Below, piece by piece: positions 17,290 through 26,024 of a stretch of 37,407 nt of DNA (within the stretch, counting starts at the first letter, position 1; every line of letters starts with the position of its first letter). A program made the translations under genes and the position numbers. Source of the DNA: Spirochaetota bacterium (GTDB lineage: Bacteria; Spirochaetota; UBA4802; JAFGJZ01); the NCBI GenBank assembly GCA_029554345.1, contig JAKPJF010000211.1, positions 1 to 37,407 on the forward strand. Direction: 5' to 3'. Below the pieces are notes generated by a model. The model was not told the DNA's origin. It did no database searches and worked only from the letters and a program-made list of their open reading frames with translations.

Positions 17290-18860
17290 CAGAAGGCCTT
17301 CCCGAAAGAAAAGTTATTAGAGACGGTATCTTTAAATCTGTATGTCACCGGCATATAGATTTTTTCCGATTCAAGGGGATTATCAAAAACAATTTTATCA
17401 GAAGAATCCGTAACAATCGGTATCCAGAACAATTTGAATCCCTGTCCTCTTTCATCGTGAAAATATCCGAATGACGAAAACAAAAATGAAAAATTAGTCG
17501 TCCTGCCGTTATATGATGAATAATTGGCAATCAACGGAATTGCCCATTGGAAATAATCCCCTTTCCGGTACTGATAATAGGTTCTGAACAAAATACCGAA
17601 TGACGAAATATCTTTTCTTTTATGATATTCTAAAAGAGAAACTACCGGCAGATAAAGTCTCTCATAACCGTCAGGATCACGGAAAAAGAAAATCGAAAGC
17701 AGAGAAAAATCCCTGTCCCCCCGGTCATTAGACTCATAATGGAAAAGAGGCCAGATTTTAAAATAATCCCATTTCTTCCCGTAATATGGATGCTCGGTAA
17801 AACGGTACTCGCGGTGAAATTTCCAGATAATAAAACTAATAACTTTATAATCCGAATGGAAATATCCGTTTTCTTTTGTCTGCCTGAAATAAAACGGCGT
17901 ATAAAAAACTGTTTTCTTTGTTCCGTATCGATATCTGCCGTAAAACGGAAAAATTATCAGCTTTTCCATATCCGGATTTTTGCTTTTAGCTTTTTGAAAA
18001 AACGGCCACGGCATATTCAGAGATTCTTCTCCCCTGATTTTATTGTAGCCCCATGAAAAAAAAGGCCAGAGAATTGTAGTAGATTTCACCATTCCGTCAT
18101 CAGTCCATTTCTTTCCGTAAAAAGGAAAGAGAAAAAATGTTTTATAAGTGCGCTTTGACGTATAAGTTTCACCATAATTATATATGAGAAAATATGATTT
18201 TCTGTCATAAAACCCCTTTTTTGTATGATGAGCATAAAAAGGAAATATCCTTATAGATTTTCTGCCGCCGCCTTCGCCTTTCATAAAAAAAGGCCAGAGA
18301 ACAGCTTTCGCATGATATTCTTTATACCCGTATTCAGTATAAAGAGGAATCAGAGAGGCAAGACAATATGCCGCTATCATTAAAGTTGAACTGGGCGGGT
18401 AAAGAAAAAATAAGGCTACACCCGGAAAAATAACAGGAGTAATGTAATCATATCCGAGTTTTTGCTTTAACGTACCGCCGATCGGCCAGACCATAAGATA
18501 ACGGTCTTTACTTTCCGAGCCGCTGCCGTAAAAAACAGGCGGAAGAACAAGGTCATAATCTTCTTTTGTGCCTGAATGATTATAATAAGTCTCACCAGCC
18601 AGTGAAAAAAAATAATGATTTTTATATCCCAGATTGTTTTTATAATTTGAGGCTATAACCGGCGGGAGAAATGCCGTATAAGTCGAACCGTCATTATATG
18701 TATTTTTAAGATAAAATGGTCTTATTGTACGAAATGACGATAAATCATCGCTTCCTTTTTCATAAATGAACCAGAACCATGAATGATCCTCTCGGGCAAA
18801 AGCCGACTCGGCTGAAAAAATGATAATTCCGGCTAAAAAAATACTTAAAACATATTTCAC
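17289..18860 (-). CDS. Exported aromatic-repeat protein, first gene of the mla operon
   Basis: A 523-residue protein with a clear signal peptide (residues 1-22, cleavage after SAFA). I do not recognise a named family. The body is a loose repeat of strand-like segments with motifs such as LWPFF, IFPFYG, FPFYGKKW and PWPFFQK every 25-40 residues, very rich in Phe, Tyr and Trp, and it ends in Phe. That pattern suits an outer-membrane beta structure or a repeat propeller. Start GTG 18860 is supported by the signal peptide; the GGGG site is rather far upstream. Its stop overlaps mlaE by one base. It may be the outer-membrane partner of the Mla complex, replacing MlaA or MlaC, which are not in the window; that is inference. 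Confidence 0.72.
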   Translation of the reverse strand: MKYVLSIFLAGIIIFSAESAFAREDHSWFWFIYEKGSDDLSSFRTIRPFYLKNTYNDGSTYTAFLPPVIASNYKNNLGYKNHYFFSLAGETYYNHSGTKEDYDLVLPPVFYGSGSESKDRYLMVWPIGGTLKQKLGYDYITPVIFPGVALFFLYPPSSTLMIAAYCLASLIPLYTEYGYKEYHAKAVLWPFFMKGEGGGRKSIRIFPFYAHHTKKGFYDRKSYFLIYNYGETYTSKRTYKTFFLFPFYGKKWTDDGMVKSTTILWPFFSWGYNKIRGEESLNMPWPFFQKAKSKNPDMEKLIIFPFYGRYRYGTKKTVFYTPFYFRQTKENGYFHSDYKVISFIIWKFHREYRFTEHPYYGKKWDYFKIWPLFHYESNDRGDRDFSLLSIFFFRDPDGYERLYLPVVSLLEYHKRKDISSFGILFRTYYQYRKGDYFQWAIPLIANYSSYNGRTTNFSFLFSSFGYFHDERGQGFKLFWIPIVTDSSDKIVFDNPLESEKIYMPVTYRFKDTVSNNFSFGKAF

Positions 18861-18920
18861 TATCAGAAATAACCCCTTTCAGTCATTCTTTCACTCTATA
18901 TCCTTTGATTCAAGAATTTA

Positions 18921-18951
18921 TTGACATTATCAGGCATTCATGTCTTTTATA
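18921..18951 (+). promoter_or_regulatory. Putative promoter for flaA
   Basis: A perfect TTGACA at 18921-18926 is followed 18-19 bases later by TTTTAT/TTTATA (18945-18951). The leader to the flaA start is about 50 bases. The element looks sigma-70-like rather than FliA-like. Confidence 0.45.
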
Positions 18952-19001
18952 TATGTAATGGATGTAGCTATCTTGTTACGGCAATAAATGGAGGTTTTCA
19001 G

Positions 19002-19688
19002 ATGAAACGTGCATTATTTATGCTTTTGCTCTCTGCGGTTGTTTCAATTCCGTCATTATCACAGGATACGACGGATAAAGCAGAAACTAAAACAACACCG
19101 GCTTCTACGGAAAAAGTTACTGCAGAAGTGGACAGCGATCAGGTATATAAAGAAATAACTATTGAAGATTTCGAAACTACACAATGGACCAGTTCGAATA
19201 TTTCTATTTCTGTAACAAAGGATCAGAAAGCTGAACTTCAGACAAGAGATCAGTATCCTGCCCCTATTAAAGATTCAAAAAAATACATTGGAATCAAGGT
19301 TTACGGCAAAAACGGAGATGTTGTTGTAATTAAACCTCCAAAAGAACTCATAATAACCCAGCATTGCAAAAGCATTTCGATATGGGTTTATGGGAAAAAT
19401 TTTTCGGGCGAATTATCACTTCTTCTCCAGGATGCAAACGGAAAAGTTCATAGGCTTGTTTTCGATAAATTAAATTTTCTCGGCTGGAGAAAACTTCATA
19501 AAAAACTTTCCAATGAAATAGCTCAGGAAGATAAATTTCTTTCTCAGAAAAGACAGATGAAAATCTTAAGTTTCCAGTATAAACCTGCCGGAAAAGGAAG
19601 ACTTGCTGAATGGAATTACTTTTACATGGATGACATCATGGCAAACGTAAGAGACAAATACCTGGATAAACAGGACGACAACTGGTGA
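19002..19688 (+). CDS. flaA: FlaA-type periplasmic flagellar filament sheath protein
   Basis: Spirochaete FlaA proteins coat the core of the periplasmic flagellum and are exported by the Sec route. The protein has a signal peptide (residues 1-21, MKRALFMLLLSAVVSIPSLS), then a mature domain with the family patterns IEDFE near the N-terminus, SIWVYGKNFSGELSLLLQD, a nearby LNFLGWRKL, and a C-terminal YFYMDDI. Total length of 228 aa fits the FlaA family. A TTG at 18921 also opens the frame, but it lies in the promoter; ATG 19002 has GGAGG at 18990-18994. It is the main taxonomic marker in the window. The gene is followed by a terminator-like hairpin. From memory it resembles Leptospira FlaA2 most; that needs a search. 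Confidence 0.88.
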   Translation: MKRALFMLLLSAVVSIPSLSQDTTDKAETKTTPASTEKVTAEVDSDQVYKEITIEDFETTQWTSSNISISVTKDQKAELQTRDQYPAPIKDSKKYIGIKVYGKNGDVVVIKPPKELIITQHCKSISIWVYGKNFSGELSLLLQDANGKVHRLVFDKLNFLGWRKLHKKLSNEIAQEDKFLSQKRQMKILSFQYKPAGKGRLAEWNYFYMDDIMANVRDKYLDKQDDNW

Positions 19689-19692
19689 AATT

Positions 19693-19720
19693 AAAGCAGC
19701 AGGGAAACCTGCTGCTTTTA
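19693..19720 (+). terminator. Rho-independent-type terminator after flaA
   Basis: A perfect 11-bp stem (AAAGCAGCAGG with CCTGCTGCTTT) closed by a GAAA tetraloop starts five bases after the flaA stop and runs into TTTTA. The T tract is short, so termination may be partial and let the next gene be read through. Confidence 0.7.
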
Positions 19721-19726
19721 ACATCT

Positions 19727-20113
19727 ATGAATAAGAAAATATGCCATATGCTTCTATTATTTGTATTTTCCGGTTTCAGTAATATATCTGCCGGAGACGT
19801 TACAGTTTTATCCGACGACAAACCTTCTGTTGAAAAGATTATTAAAGACAATATTGAAAAACTCGGAATAAGTCCGGATATATCCGTTAGAGTAAGAATC
19901 TATAAATTCTCTTCGCAGTCAGAAATATTTTCAGTTAAAGGTGATTCTCTTTCAATAGAAAAAGGAATAATTGAAATCGGCGCTCTCGTAACTGTAATAG
20001 AAAATAAAAATCCGCATGCAATGCATATAATCAAAGCAAACGGTAAAAGTGAAAAGGAAGCTGTTTCTGAATTTTTGCAAAACATGAATATGATTCTTAT
20101 AAAACTTAAATAA
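19727..20113 (+). CDS. Small exported protein of unknown function
   Basis: A 128-residue product from ATG 19727 with a plausible signal peptide (MNKKICHMLLLFVFSGFSNISAG). A GTG at 19685, overlapping the flaA stop, would add 14 residues but would place the terminator stem inside the coding region, so the ATG is preferred; neither has a good ribosome site. The mature part (about 105 aa) is alternating beta/alpha with the pattern VRVRIYKFSSQSEIF and ends in a helix. I recognise no family. It might be translated from read-through of flaA and act in the periplasm with it, which is only a guess from position. Its stop lies five bases from the stop of the convergent queF. Confidence 0.65.
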   Translation: MNKKICHMLLLFVFSGFSNISAGDVTVLSDDKPSVEKIIKDNIEKLGISPDISVRVRIYKFSSQSEIFSVKGDSLSIEKGIIEIGALVTVIENKNPHAMHIIKANGKSEKEAVSEFLQNMNMILIKLK

Positions 20114-20118
20114 TCATT

Positions 20119-20937
20119 TTACTGACGCCAGAATCTAAAATCAAATCTTTCCTGTTTTTTACCGTAAAATCGGCATGGATTGATATCTATGCCGCCGCGT
20201 CTTGTATAAAAAGCCATAACACAGATGCTTGACGGATTCAGTATGTTATAAATATCAGAAAATATTTTCTCACAGCAGCTCTCGTGAAAATCCTGATGTT
20301 TTCTGTATGAAACAATATATTTCAAAAGCGACAATTCGGTAATTTTTTTATCAGAAACATATTCAATATAAATCGTAGCCCAGTCCGGCTGTCCTGTAAC
20401 AGGACAAAGACTTCTAAGCATGTTAGAATAAACTCTGGTTTCTTTCTCATTCGGAAAGTTTTCAGTTTCCAATAGAGATGAATCATAATCATATTTTTCA
20501 ATTTTTGTATCTATATCATCAATAAGAAGGGCATTTTCTATTTTTGTAATTACAGGATTGATCTCATCATGTTTAATAAATTCTATGTACAATTTATCAG
20601 AAACAACAGCTTTTGAAAGATCATCTGTTATCAATGCTTTAACTTCCGCCTCGCCTGCAAAGAGCTTCATGGCAAAACTTCCCAGATACAGTTTCAGCGA
20701 CTTGGATTCAATTATATTTTGTGAATCAGATGGATATATCAATCTGAGAATTCTGTTTTCCGGCTTCCCTTTATCATTTAAATAACTGAATTCATAGGAA
20801 TTCCAGACATCATAACCGTTAAATAATGTATTACTAATTCCGTTTTTTTTTCTTGCCGCAGATCTTTCGATCGGGAAGAGAATTCCCGGAGAATATTCTA
20901 AATCAAACGAGGTTTTATTTCCAAGAAGAATATCCAT
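20119..20937 (-). CDS. queF: NADPH-dependent 7-cyano-7-deazaguanine (preQ0) reductase QueF
   Basis: QueF reduces the nitrile of preQ0 to the amine preQ1, the base later inserted into tRNA for queuosine. At 272 aa it is the long, two-domain (E. coli-like) form. The ESKSLKLY signature at residues 77-84 and the thioimide-forming Cys178 in SLCPVTGQPDW are both present, as is the downstream FHESCCEKI segment. Its ATG overlaps the queC stop (TAATG). It is the last gene of the que operon, so the cell makes preQ1, not only preQ0. Confidence 0.95.
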   Translation of the reverse strand: MDILLGNKTSFDLEYSPGILFPIERSAARKKNGISNTLFNGYDVWNSYEFSYLNDKGKPENRILRLIYPSDSQNIIESKSLKLYLGSFAMKLFAGEAEVKALITDDLSKAVVSDKLYIEFIKHDEINPVITKIENALLIDDIDTKIEKYDYDSSLLETENFPNEKETRVYSNMLRSLCPVTGQPDWATIYIEYVSDKKITELSLLKYIVSYRKHQDFHESCCEKIFSDIYNILNPSSICVMAFYTRRGGIDINPCRFYGKKQERFDFRFWRQ

Positions 20938-21638
20938 TACACACTGCCGTATTTTTTTACAAATTCATCATATCCGTTTTTCCGCAAAACACATGAAGGA
21001 CATGTACCGCATCCCATACCGTAATAATTCTTTTTATCTGATCCGTTATAACATGTCATAGTCTCTTTGAGAATGTAATCAAGAACCCCCAGATCTTTGG
21101 CCATCTTAAATTCATCAGCTTTTGTCAGCCACATCAGCGGAGTATGAATAACCAGATTTCTTCCGCTAAGATCGGTTGAAAGATTAATCGCTACCTGCGC
21201 GGATTTGACAAAAATATCCCTGCAGTCAGCATAACCCGAATAATCTGTTTCGCATATTCCTGTTACAAGATGGCGGATATTCAGAGTACTCGCCCATCCG
21301 GCAGCAACTGTCAGAAAAAGCAGATTGCGGTAAGGCACAAAACTTGAAGGTACAGAACTGTCTAATTGATGCCCTACCGCAACATCTCCGCCGCCGCTGA
21401 AAAGATTGGATATAACTATATCTTTGATAAATGATATATCGACTGTTTTAAGTTTTACCTTGTTATCTGCGCAGATTTTCTCTGCAACTTTCGTTTCAAC
21501 AGAATGCTTCTGATTATAAAAAAATGAAATTGCATGTACATTCGCGAAATTCTGTTTAGCCCAGAACAAACAAGTTGTTGAATCCTGACCGCCGCTCATA
21601 AGAACAAGAGCATCATCATGTCTGTAACTATTATCCAT
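20937..21638 (-). CDS. queC: 7-cyano-7-deazaguanine synthase QueC
   Basis: QueC converts 7-carboxy-7-deazaguanine to preQ0 using ammonia and ATP. The N-terminal PP-loop LMSGGQDSTTC (about residues 13-23) binds ATP, and four C-terminal cysteines (CYNG, then GCGTCPSC) form the zinc site. At 233 aa the length is typical. The gene overlaps queE and queF by single bases (TAATG at both ends), giving a tightly coupled operon. Confidence 0.96.
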   Translation of the reverse strand: MDNSYRHDDALVLMSGGQDSTTCLFWAKQNFANVHAISFFYNQKHSVETKVAEKICADNKVKLKTVDISFIKDIVISNLFSGGGDVAVGHQLDSSVPSSFVPYRNLLFLTVAAGWASTLNIRHLVTGICETDYSGYADCRDIFVKSAQVAINLSTDLSGRNLVIHTPLMWLTKADEFKMAKDLGVLDYILKETMTCYNGSDKKNYYGMGCGTCPSCVLRKNGYDEFVKKYGSV

Positions 21639-22294
21639 TAAACTCCCCTTTTATCTGCCTGCCATATTATCTTATGAATCTGAATTGAAATAGAAGCATC
21701 AAGTCTGTTTGACAAAATAAAATCTACTATTTCTTGCGGATTTATTTTACCCCATTGTGGAGAAAAATATATCCTTACATTTTTATTTTTATTACGTATA
21801 TTTTTTATTTTTTCAAGTATCCATGGCAGATCTTCTCCGGCGGCAACAAACTTGATGCAGTCTTTACGCTGAAGTAAGTTTATATTATTTTCATCAAATG
21901 AATCACCGGCAAGTGATGACGGCGTCTTGATATCGCATACAAAAACAGCATTACCTGCACCGAAGTCAATTTTCTGAGACCCGTTAGTTTCGATAATAAA
22001 AACAACATCGGGATATAATTTTATAAGTTCATAAATTCCGGATGCACGTTTTTTTAATAGGGGCTCTCCGCCGGTAAAAAGAATTTTTAAATTCGGATAA
22101 TCTTTTGTCTGACTGAAAATAATACTGCTTAATTCATCGAATGTAAGAATTTCATTAATTTCTTCCCTGTAAGGAGTATCGCAGTAAGAGCAGTCCAGAT
22201 TGCATCCTGAAAAGCGGATTATGTAAACCGGGTCTCCGGCAAACGGAGCCTCTCCGCTCACGCTCATAAATCTTTCACATATTTCAAAATTCAT
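21638..22294 (-). CDS. queE: 7-carboxy-7-deazaguanine synthase QueE (radical SAM)
   Basis: QueE rearranges 6-carboxytetrahydropterin to 7-carboxy-7-deazaguanine by radical SAM chemistry. The cluster-binding cysteines are Cys31, Cys35 and Cys38 in SGCNLDCSYCDTPY, the usual Cx3Cx2C. The conserved SVSGEAPFAGDPVYIIRF precedes them, and LFTGGEPLL follows near residue 73. Length is 218 aa. It overlaps queD by one base (TAATG). Confidence 0.95.
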   Translation of the reverse strand: MNFEICERFMSVSGEAPFAGDPVYIIRFSGCNLDCSYCDTPYREEINEILTFDELSSIIFSQTKDYPNLKILFTGGEPLLKKRASGIYELIKLYPDVVFIIETNGSQKIDFGAGNAVFVCDIKTPSSLAGDSFDENNINLLQRKDCIKFVAAGEDLPWILEKIKNIRNKNKNVRIYFSPQWGKINPQEIVDFILSNRLDASISIQIHKIIWQADKRGV

Positions 22295-22650
22295 TAAAAA
22301 TCGCCGGTTTCACAATATGACGTTTTGGAAATAACATTTTCATAAACTCTGACTTTAAAATCCAGTCTGTTATTGCCTGATTTACATTCAGAATATATTA
22401 GCAGTGCAATACTTTCCGCAGTAGGTTTTTCAATGATATCATTTAGATTCTTATGATCGAGTTTATCGGTAATTTCCTTAAGATTTCCAAAATCCCACAG
22501 AATACCGCTTGAATCAATCAGTGCGGAATCACCTCTCACCCAAACAGACACTTTCCAGGTGTGCCCGTGAAGATAAGCGCACTTGCCTGGATGATTCTTT
22601 ATCAAGTGAGCAGAATCAAAAAATGCTTCGGTATAAATAGTCAGAATCAT
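22294..22650 (-). CDS. queD: 6-carboxy-5,6,7,8-tetrahydropterin synthase QueD
   Basis: QueD turns dihydroneopterin triphosphate into 6-carboxytetrahydropterin, the first dedicated step after GTP cyclohydrolase. Zinc-binding His15, His28 and His30 (in HGHTW) and catalytic Cys24 are present, and PTAESIALLIY and the late VYE segment fit the family. A TTG at 22656 adds two residues; ATG 22650 is preferred, although the ribosome site is weak in either case. It is the first gene of the que set, 68 bases after the ParB-like gene. No folE for the preceding step lies in the window. I looked for a preQ1 riboswitch in the short leader and did not find one. Confidence 0.94.
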   Translation of the reverse strand: MILTIYTEAFFDSAHLIKNHPGKCAYLHGHTWKVSVWVRGDSALIDSSGILWDFGNLKEITDKLDHKNLNDIIEKPTAESIALLIYSECKSGNNRLDFKVRVYENVISKTSYCETGDF

Positions 22651-22717
22651 ATTCAAAACCCGGTTTTTTTTGCGTTAGTCAGAACTGACGCATAATGTTT
22701 TTTAAATTCATTAGAAC

Positions 22718-23572
22718 TCATATAATACCGATTATATCATCAATATCAGAATCCGTCAACTTTCCGCATGCTCCGAAAAAATCAGATGCTTTTGTTTTCT
22801 TTTTAATCCGTATAGATATATCTGCAAAACCCCCGTCAAAATTCTGAGGAAATGTCAGATTCATCCCCGCGTTTCTGAACCTTTCTGAAAGAGAAGCAGA
22901 TTTTTCGAGAAGAGAAGACATCAAAGGATAACGAATACGCTTTAGTTCCTGAATAAGAATAATATCCTCTAAAGCATTTTCAAATACGGATATGACATCT
23001 TCCTTTCCGGTCAATTTTAAAATATCCGAAACAAGGGCGACAGACTCGCGGAAAAGAGCAAATTTAAAACCTTTTGCGGTTATGAAGGATTCATAAGCCG
23101 ATATTATATCAGGGTCAAGCATTAACATTTCATCAAGAATCTTAAGAGGTGCATCCTTTTCATTAAAATAATCCAAAATTGAATCAGGAATAAGTATATC
23201 ATTTGCAGTTCTTCTGGAAGCTGGAATTCCCAATTCATTCATTAAATCTGTATCGGAATAAAAATATTTACATGCTTTCAGTTTTCCTGAAAAAGAAAGC
23301 AACCCTGAATAATTTTTCTTTATAATTTCTTTTCTGAATTCTTCATGAATACTGATAGTTTTAACAGCTATGAACTTCGCAATAGAAGCATCACGCATTG
23401 CCATAAAACGGTTATGTCCTGATAAAATTCTAAAAGATGAGCCATTTTCTATTAATATAAGGGGACTGGCTAGTCCGCATCTTTTTATTGAAATTGAAAG
23501 ACTTTGATTATAAGGTCTGGAAATTTTATATTCTTCGTCATAAACAACATCACTAATATCGGCCTCAAACAT
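22718..23572 (-). CDS. ParB/Srx-like N-terminal domain protein
   Basis: Residues about 1-80 resemble the ParB N-terminal fold, with the RILSGHNRFMAM motif (GHNRF at 52-56) that in ParB proteins binds nucleotide. The remaining 200 residues are helical, with a ParB-like helix-turn-helix possibly at about 90-130 (LLSFSGKLKACKYF onward). It lacks the usual parA partner and the length of 284 is near that of ParB, but the DNA-binding middle is poorly conserved, so a chromosome-segregation role is not assured. ATG 23572 overlaps the end of the upstream TPR gene by eight bases. It may be a diverged ParB-like regulator. Confidence 0.65.
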   Translation of the reverse strand: MFEADISDVVYDEEYKISRPYNQSLSISIKRCGLASPLILIENGSSFRILSGHNRFMAMRDASIAKFIAVKTISIHEEFRKEIIKKNYSGLLSFSGKLKACKYFYSDTDLMNELGIPASRRTANDILIPDSILDYFNEKDAPLKILDEMLMLDPDIISAYESFITAKGFKFALFRESVALVSDILKLTGKEDVISVFENALEDIILIQELKRIRYPLMSSLLEKSASLSERFRNAGMNLTFPQNFDGGFADISIRIKKKTKASDFFGACGKLTDSDIDDIIGII

Positions 23573-25136
23573 CAATAACTCCCTGTAATAGAGTATTTAA
23601 TTCTTCCTCACTGACGACACGGACTTTTGAAAGCTTCTCAAGCGCTGAATTTGCGCCTTCTGTAAAAGGCGCCGTTGTAATAAAAATACCGGTTCTCGCC
23701 TTATTATCATTGATAGCCTGGGCAAAATTTCGTAAAGGTATTTCGCCAATCTTAGTTTTACGCCATCTTCTGACCCACACCAGAGCCTTATTTCCGGTAG
23801 AGCGTTCAGTTGCAAGAATATCAACTCCGTCATTTTCCTTATATGTCGTCAAGAACTCCGTTACCCGGAATCCGAGTTTTTCAAGAATTCTTCCGGAAAC
23901 TATTCTGAATTTTTCTCCATCTAAAGCGCAGTATTTTTCAGTAAGATTATCTACAAACATGAAATCTGAACCTTCAGACAATTTCTCAGACGAAGATTTT
24001 GCAATTGAAGCTATTGATCTCAAATCAAATTTATTATCAGCCTTAAGGCCGCAGATATTCCACAAAAAATTCTGAGGAAAAGCTTCTTCAAGCCATGTGG
24101 TAGTTCTTTCAAAAACCGAATTTTCTCCTTTCTGAAATCCTGAAGAATCATTCATTTCTTTTCTCAGTTCGGTAATATATGACTGAATATTTCTGTAATT
24201 TCTGTAATTTCTGTCAATTTCTGCAAGCTTATTCCAGTAATCATATGCCTTGTTTGCCTGCTCGTCAAAAAGACATGCAAACCCAAGATCATAAAGAACA
24301 GTAATTTCCTCTTCTTTCATCGAATTTTTTCTACAGTAATTTAACAGGGCTTCAAATTTTGAGACCGCTTCTTTATGTTTCTTCAAATGGCTGTGAAGAA
24401 CAGCATCCAGGCGCATCAGAACAAATAAAATGGAAGGATCTGATATCTTAGCCACAAGCTTTTCAACCAAAGACTGTGCTTTTTTAAAATCACGTTTACG
24501 TCTTTGCGCAAAAGCCATTGCGAGAGAAGCGATGTCAGATTCAGGATTTTTTTCCATCGCTGTCTTAAAATAACCGATCGCATCCGCCGTTTTCTGATTC
24601 TGATATGAACACATGCCTGCTCCGAAAGCAGTTTCAAAATCAGGCTGTTTCGCACGGACAAGAAGATCAAAATAACGCTGGGAAATTTCATATTCTTCCT
24701 GACCAAGAGCAATAAATGCGCAATAATAAAGAGAATCATAATCTGAAGGCTCATACTTCTGAATATCGGAATAATATCTGAATGAATTTTCGAGGTCATC
24801 GCGGCTCAAAAATATCTTCGCAAGATTTTTTTCAACCTTAACTTTTGCTACTTCCAGATTGAATTTATTTATTTCTAAAACCTGAGTATAATGTTTTGCG
24901 GCATCATCATATTCTCCAAGAGACATATGAATTTCGGCAAGACGGAAATGTGAAATAAAATCGAACGGATCCGCATCAATCAGTTTACGGTATTCGTAAA
25001 CGGCATCACGTACGCGGTTTGTTTTTATGAATTCTTCGGCTCTTTTTGCAGGATCAAGCTTTTTGGATAGAAAACGGCTGTAATAAATATAACCGCCAAG
25101 AACAATAACCGCGCCTATAAAGAAAAAAACCATCAT
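23565..25136 (-). CDS. Membrane-anchored TPR protein with C-terminal Mrr-like domain (first of two paralogues)
   Basis: A 523-residue protein. One TM helix spans residues 3-20, followed by TPR-type helical repeats at about 30-330, then a linker, then a restriction-endonuclease-like (Mrr) domain at about 405-515. The Mrr pattern is visible in GVDILAT (Asp439), ALVWVRRW and GIFITTAPFTEGA. The usual catalytic (Q/E)xK is replaced by Trp454-x-Arg456, so nuclease activity is doubtful. A related TPR-Mrr gene lies at 27759-29114. The orientation suggests a single TM anchor with the repeats in the cytoplasm. Function is unknown; scaffold for the neighbouring signalling proteins is one option. Confidence 0.78.
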   Translation of the reverse strand: MMVFFFIGAVIVLGGYIYYSRFLSKKLDPAKRAEEFIKTNRVRDAVYEYRKLIDADPFDFISHFRLAEIHMSLGEYDDAAKHYTQVLEINKFNLEVAKVKVEKNLAKIFLSRDDLENSFRYYSDIQKYEPSDYDSLYYCAFIALGQEEYEISQRYFDLLVRAKQPDFETAFGAGMCSYQNQKTADAIGYFKTAMEKNPESDIASLAMAFAQRRKRDFKKAQSLVEKLVAKISDPSILFVLMRLDAVLHSHLKKHKEAVSKFEALLNYCRKNSMKEEEITVLYDLGFACLFDEQANKAYDYWNKLAEIDRNYRNYRNIQSYITELRKEMNDSSGFQKGENSVFERTTTWLEEAFPQNFLWNICGLKADNKFDLRSIASIAKSSSEKLSEGSDFMFVDNLTEKYCALDGEKFRIVSGRILEKLGFRVTEFLTTYKENDGVDILATERSTGNKALVWVRRWRKTKIGEIPLRNFAQAINDNKARTGIFITTAPFTEGANSALEKLSKVRVVSEEELNTLLQGVIDV

Positions 25137-25163
25137 AAAAGCGTCCGTCCCGGCGGCATTATA

Positions 25164-25505
25164 CTATTCTGAAAAAGCCTGCAGGGCAGTTTCCTCCGAA
25201 TCATATATGTCGAACATTTCCATAAGCTCAACAACTTCAAAAATCTTCTTAACTGCAGTATTGATATTGCAAAGCTTAAGTTTCTTTTTATTGTCTTTGA
25301 GAATTCTCATTGTTGAAACAAATATCCTAAGTCCTGAACTGCTCATATATTCGACTTCCTCGAGATTCAAAAGAAGGTGGCACTCCGGCTCTTCTTTAAT
25401 TATCTGGTTAATTCCTTTTTCAATATCGGCTGACAAATGAACGTCAAGTCTGCCATTAAGATATATTACAATTACATTATCAACTTTGTTAGTTTTCAAG
25501 CCCAT
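25164..25505 (-). CDS. STAS-domain anti-sigma factor antagonist
   Basis: A single STAS domain of 113 aa, like SpoIIAA/RsbV. The phosphorylatable serine is in EYMSSSGLRIF (Ser56 or Ser57). Such proteins release a sigma factor or other target by binding a kinase-type anti-sigma when unphosphorylated. The frame can begin at GTG 25526, but GGAGGA sits just before ATG 25505, which is chosen. It lies between the four-TM gene and the TPR-Mrr gene in the same direction. No RsbW-type kinase or PP2C phosphatase is encoded nearby, so its partner is elsewhere. Confidence 0.88.
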   Translation of the reverse strand: MGLKTNKVDNVIVIYLNGRLDVHLSADIEKGINQIIKEEPECHLLLNLEEVEYMSSSGLRIFVSTMRILKDNKKKLKLCNINTAVKKIFEVVELMEMFDIYDSEETALQAFSE

Positions 25506-25571
25506 AAATCCTCCGAAACCGTGCACACAAAATTATATTCACATAAAAGGCATTATTTCAAGCAAATAATT

Positions 25572-26024
25572 TCATTCTACTCCCATCGCCGCATCTTTCT
25601 TTGTAAGAAAAAGACCGGAAATGTTCAAAACTGCTATTGATAAAAAGAATAAACTTAAAATAAGCCCTGAAGTCTGTTTTTCTTCAGAAAACAGATATTT
25701 AAAAGCCGCAAATAAAGAAGCAGATACCGGGAAAAAAACCCCGAAAAAATAAACAAGCGCCCTGTATTTGAGAGGATCAAAAAGCGGCATTACCATGGAA
25801 ATACCTGCAAAAAACATAAGAAGGGAAATTGATTGCGCAAAAACCGTAATCAATACCAGAAATTCATCAAGGCGCATCTGGCTGATCCAATCTTCTCCGA
25901 CATCAATGGACATGCATTTACCCAAAAGTGCAGGGCTGATAAAGAAAATGAGCCCTACCAGCACAAAAAGAAGACCGGTAATAAGAATACACACCTGCAA
26001 ATAATTAGTTTTCTTACTTCTCAT
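25572..26024 (-). CDS. Four-TM integral membrane protein, unknown
   Basis: A 150-residue protein with four predicted membrane helices (about 10-32, 56-78, 86-108 and 117-137) and short loops. Helix order and the MRLDEFLV loop do not recall a known family. The start overlaps the end of the cNMP/P-loop gene by 11 bases, so co-translation is likely. Likely an inner-membrane partner of the neighbouring signalling proteins, without further evidence. Confidence 0.65.
   Translation of the reverse strand: MRSKKTNYLQVCILITGLLFVLVGLIFFISPALLGKCMSIDVGEDWISQMRLDEFLVLITVFAQSISLLMFFAGISMVMPLFDPLKYRALVYFFGVFFPVSASLFAAFKYLFSEEKQTSGLILSLFFLSIAVLNISGLFLTKKDAAMGVE

Noticed and set aside
22651-22717. Possible preQ1 riboswitch before queD (TTCTA and AAAAAAC words on the minus strand)
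   Set aside because: The P1 stem and pseudoknot pairing of class I preQ1 aptamers cannot be formed, and the space between genes is very short.
22718-23572. Chromosome-partition ParB with parS sites
   Set aside because: No parA gene is adjacent, I saw no parS-like palindrome, and only the N-terminal motif is convincing.
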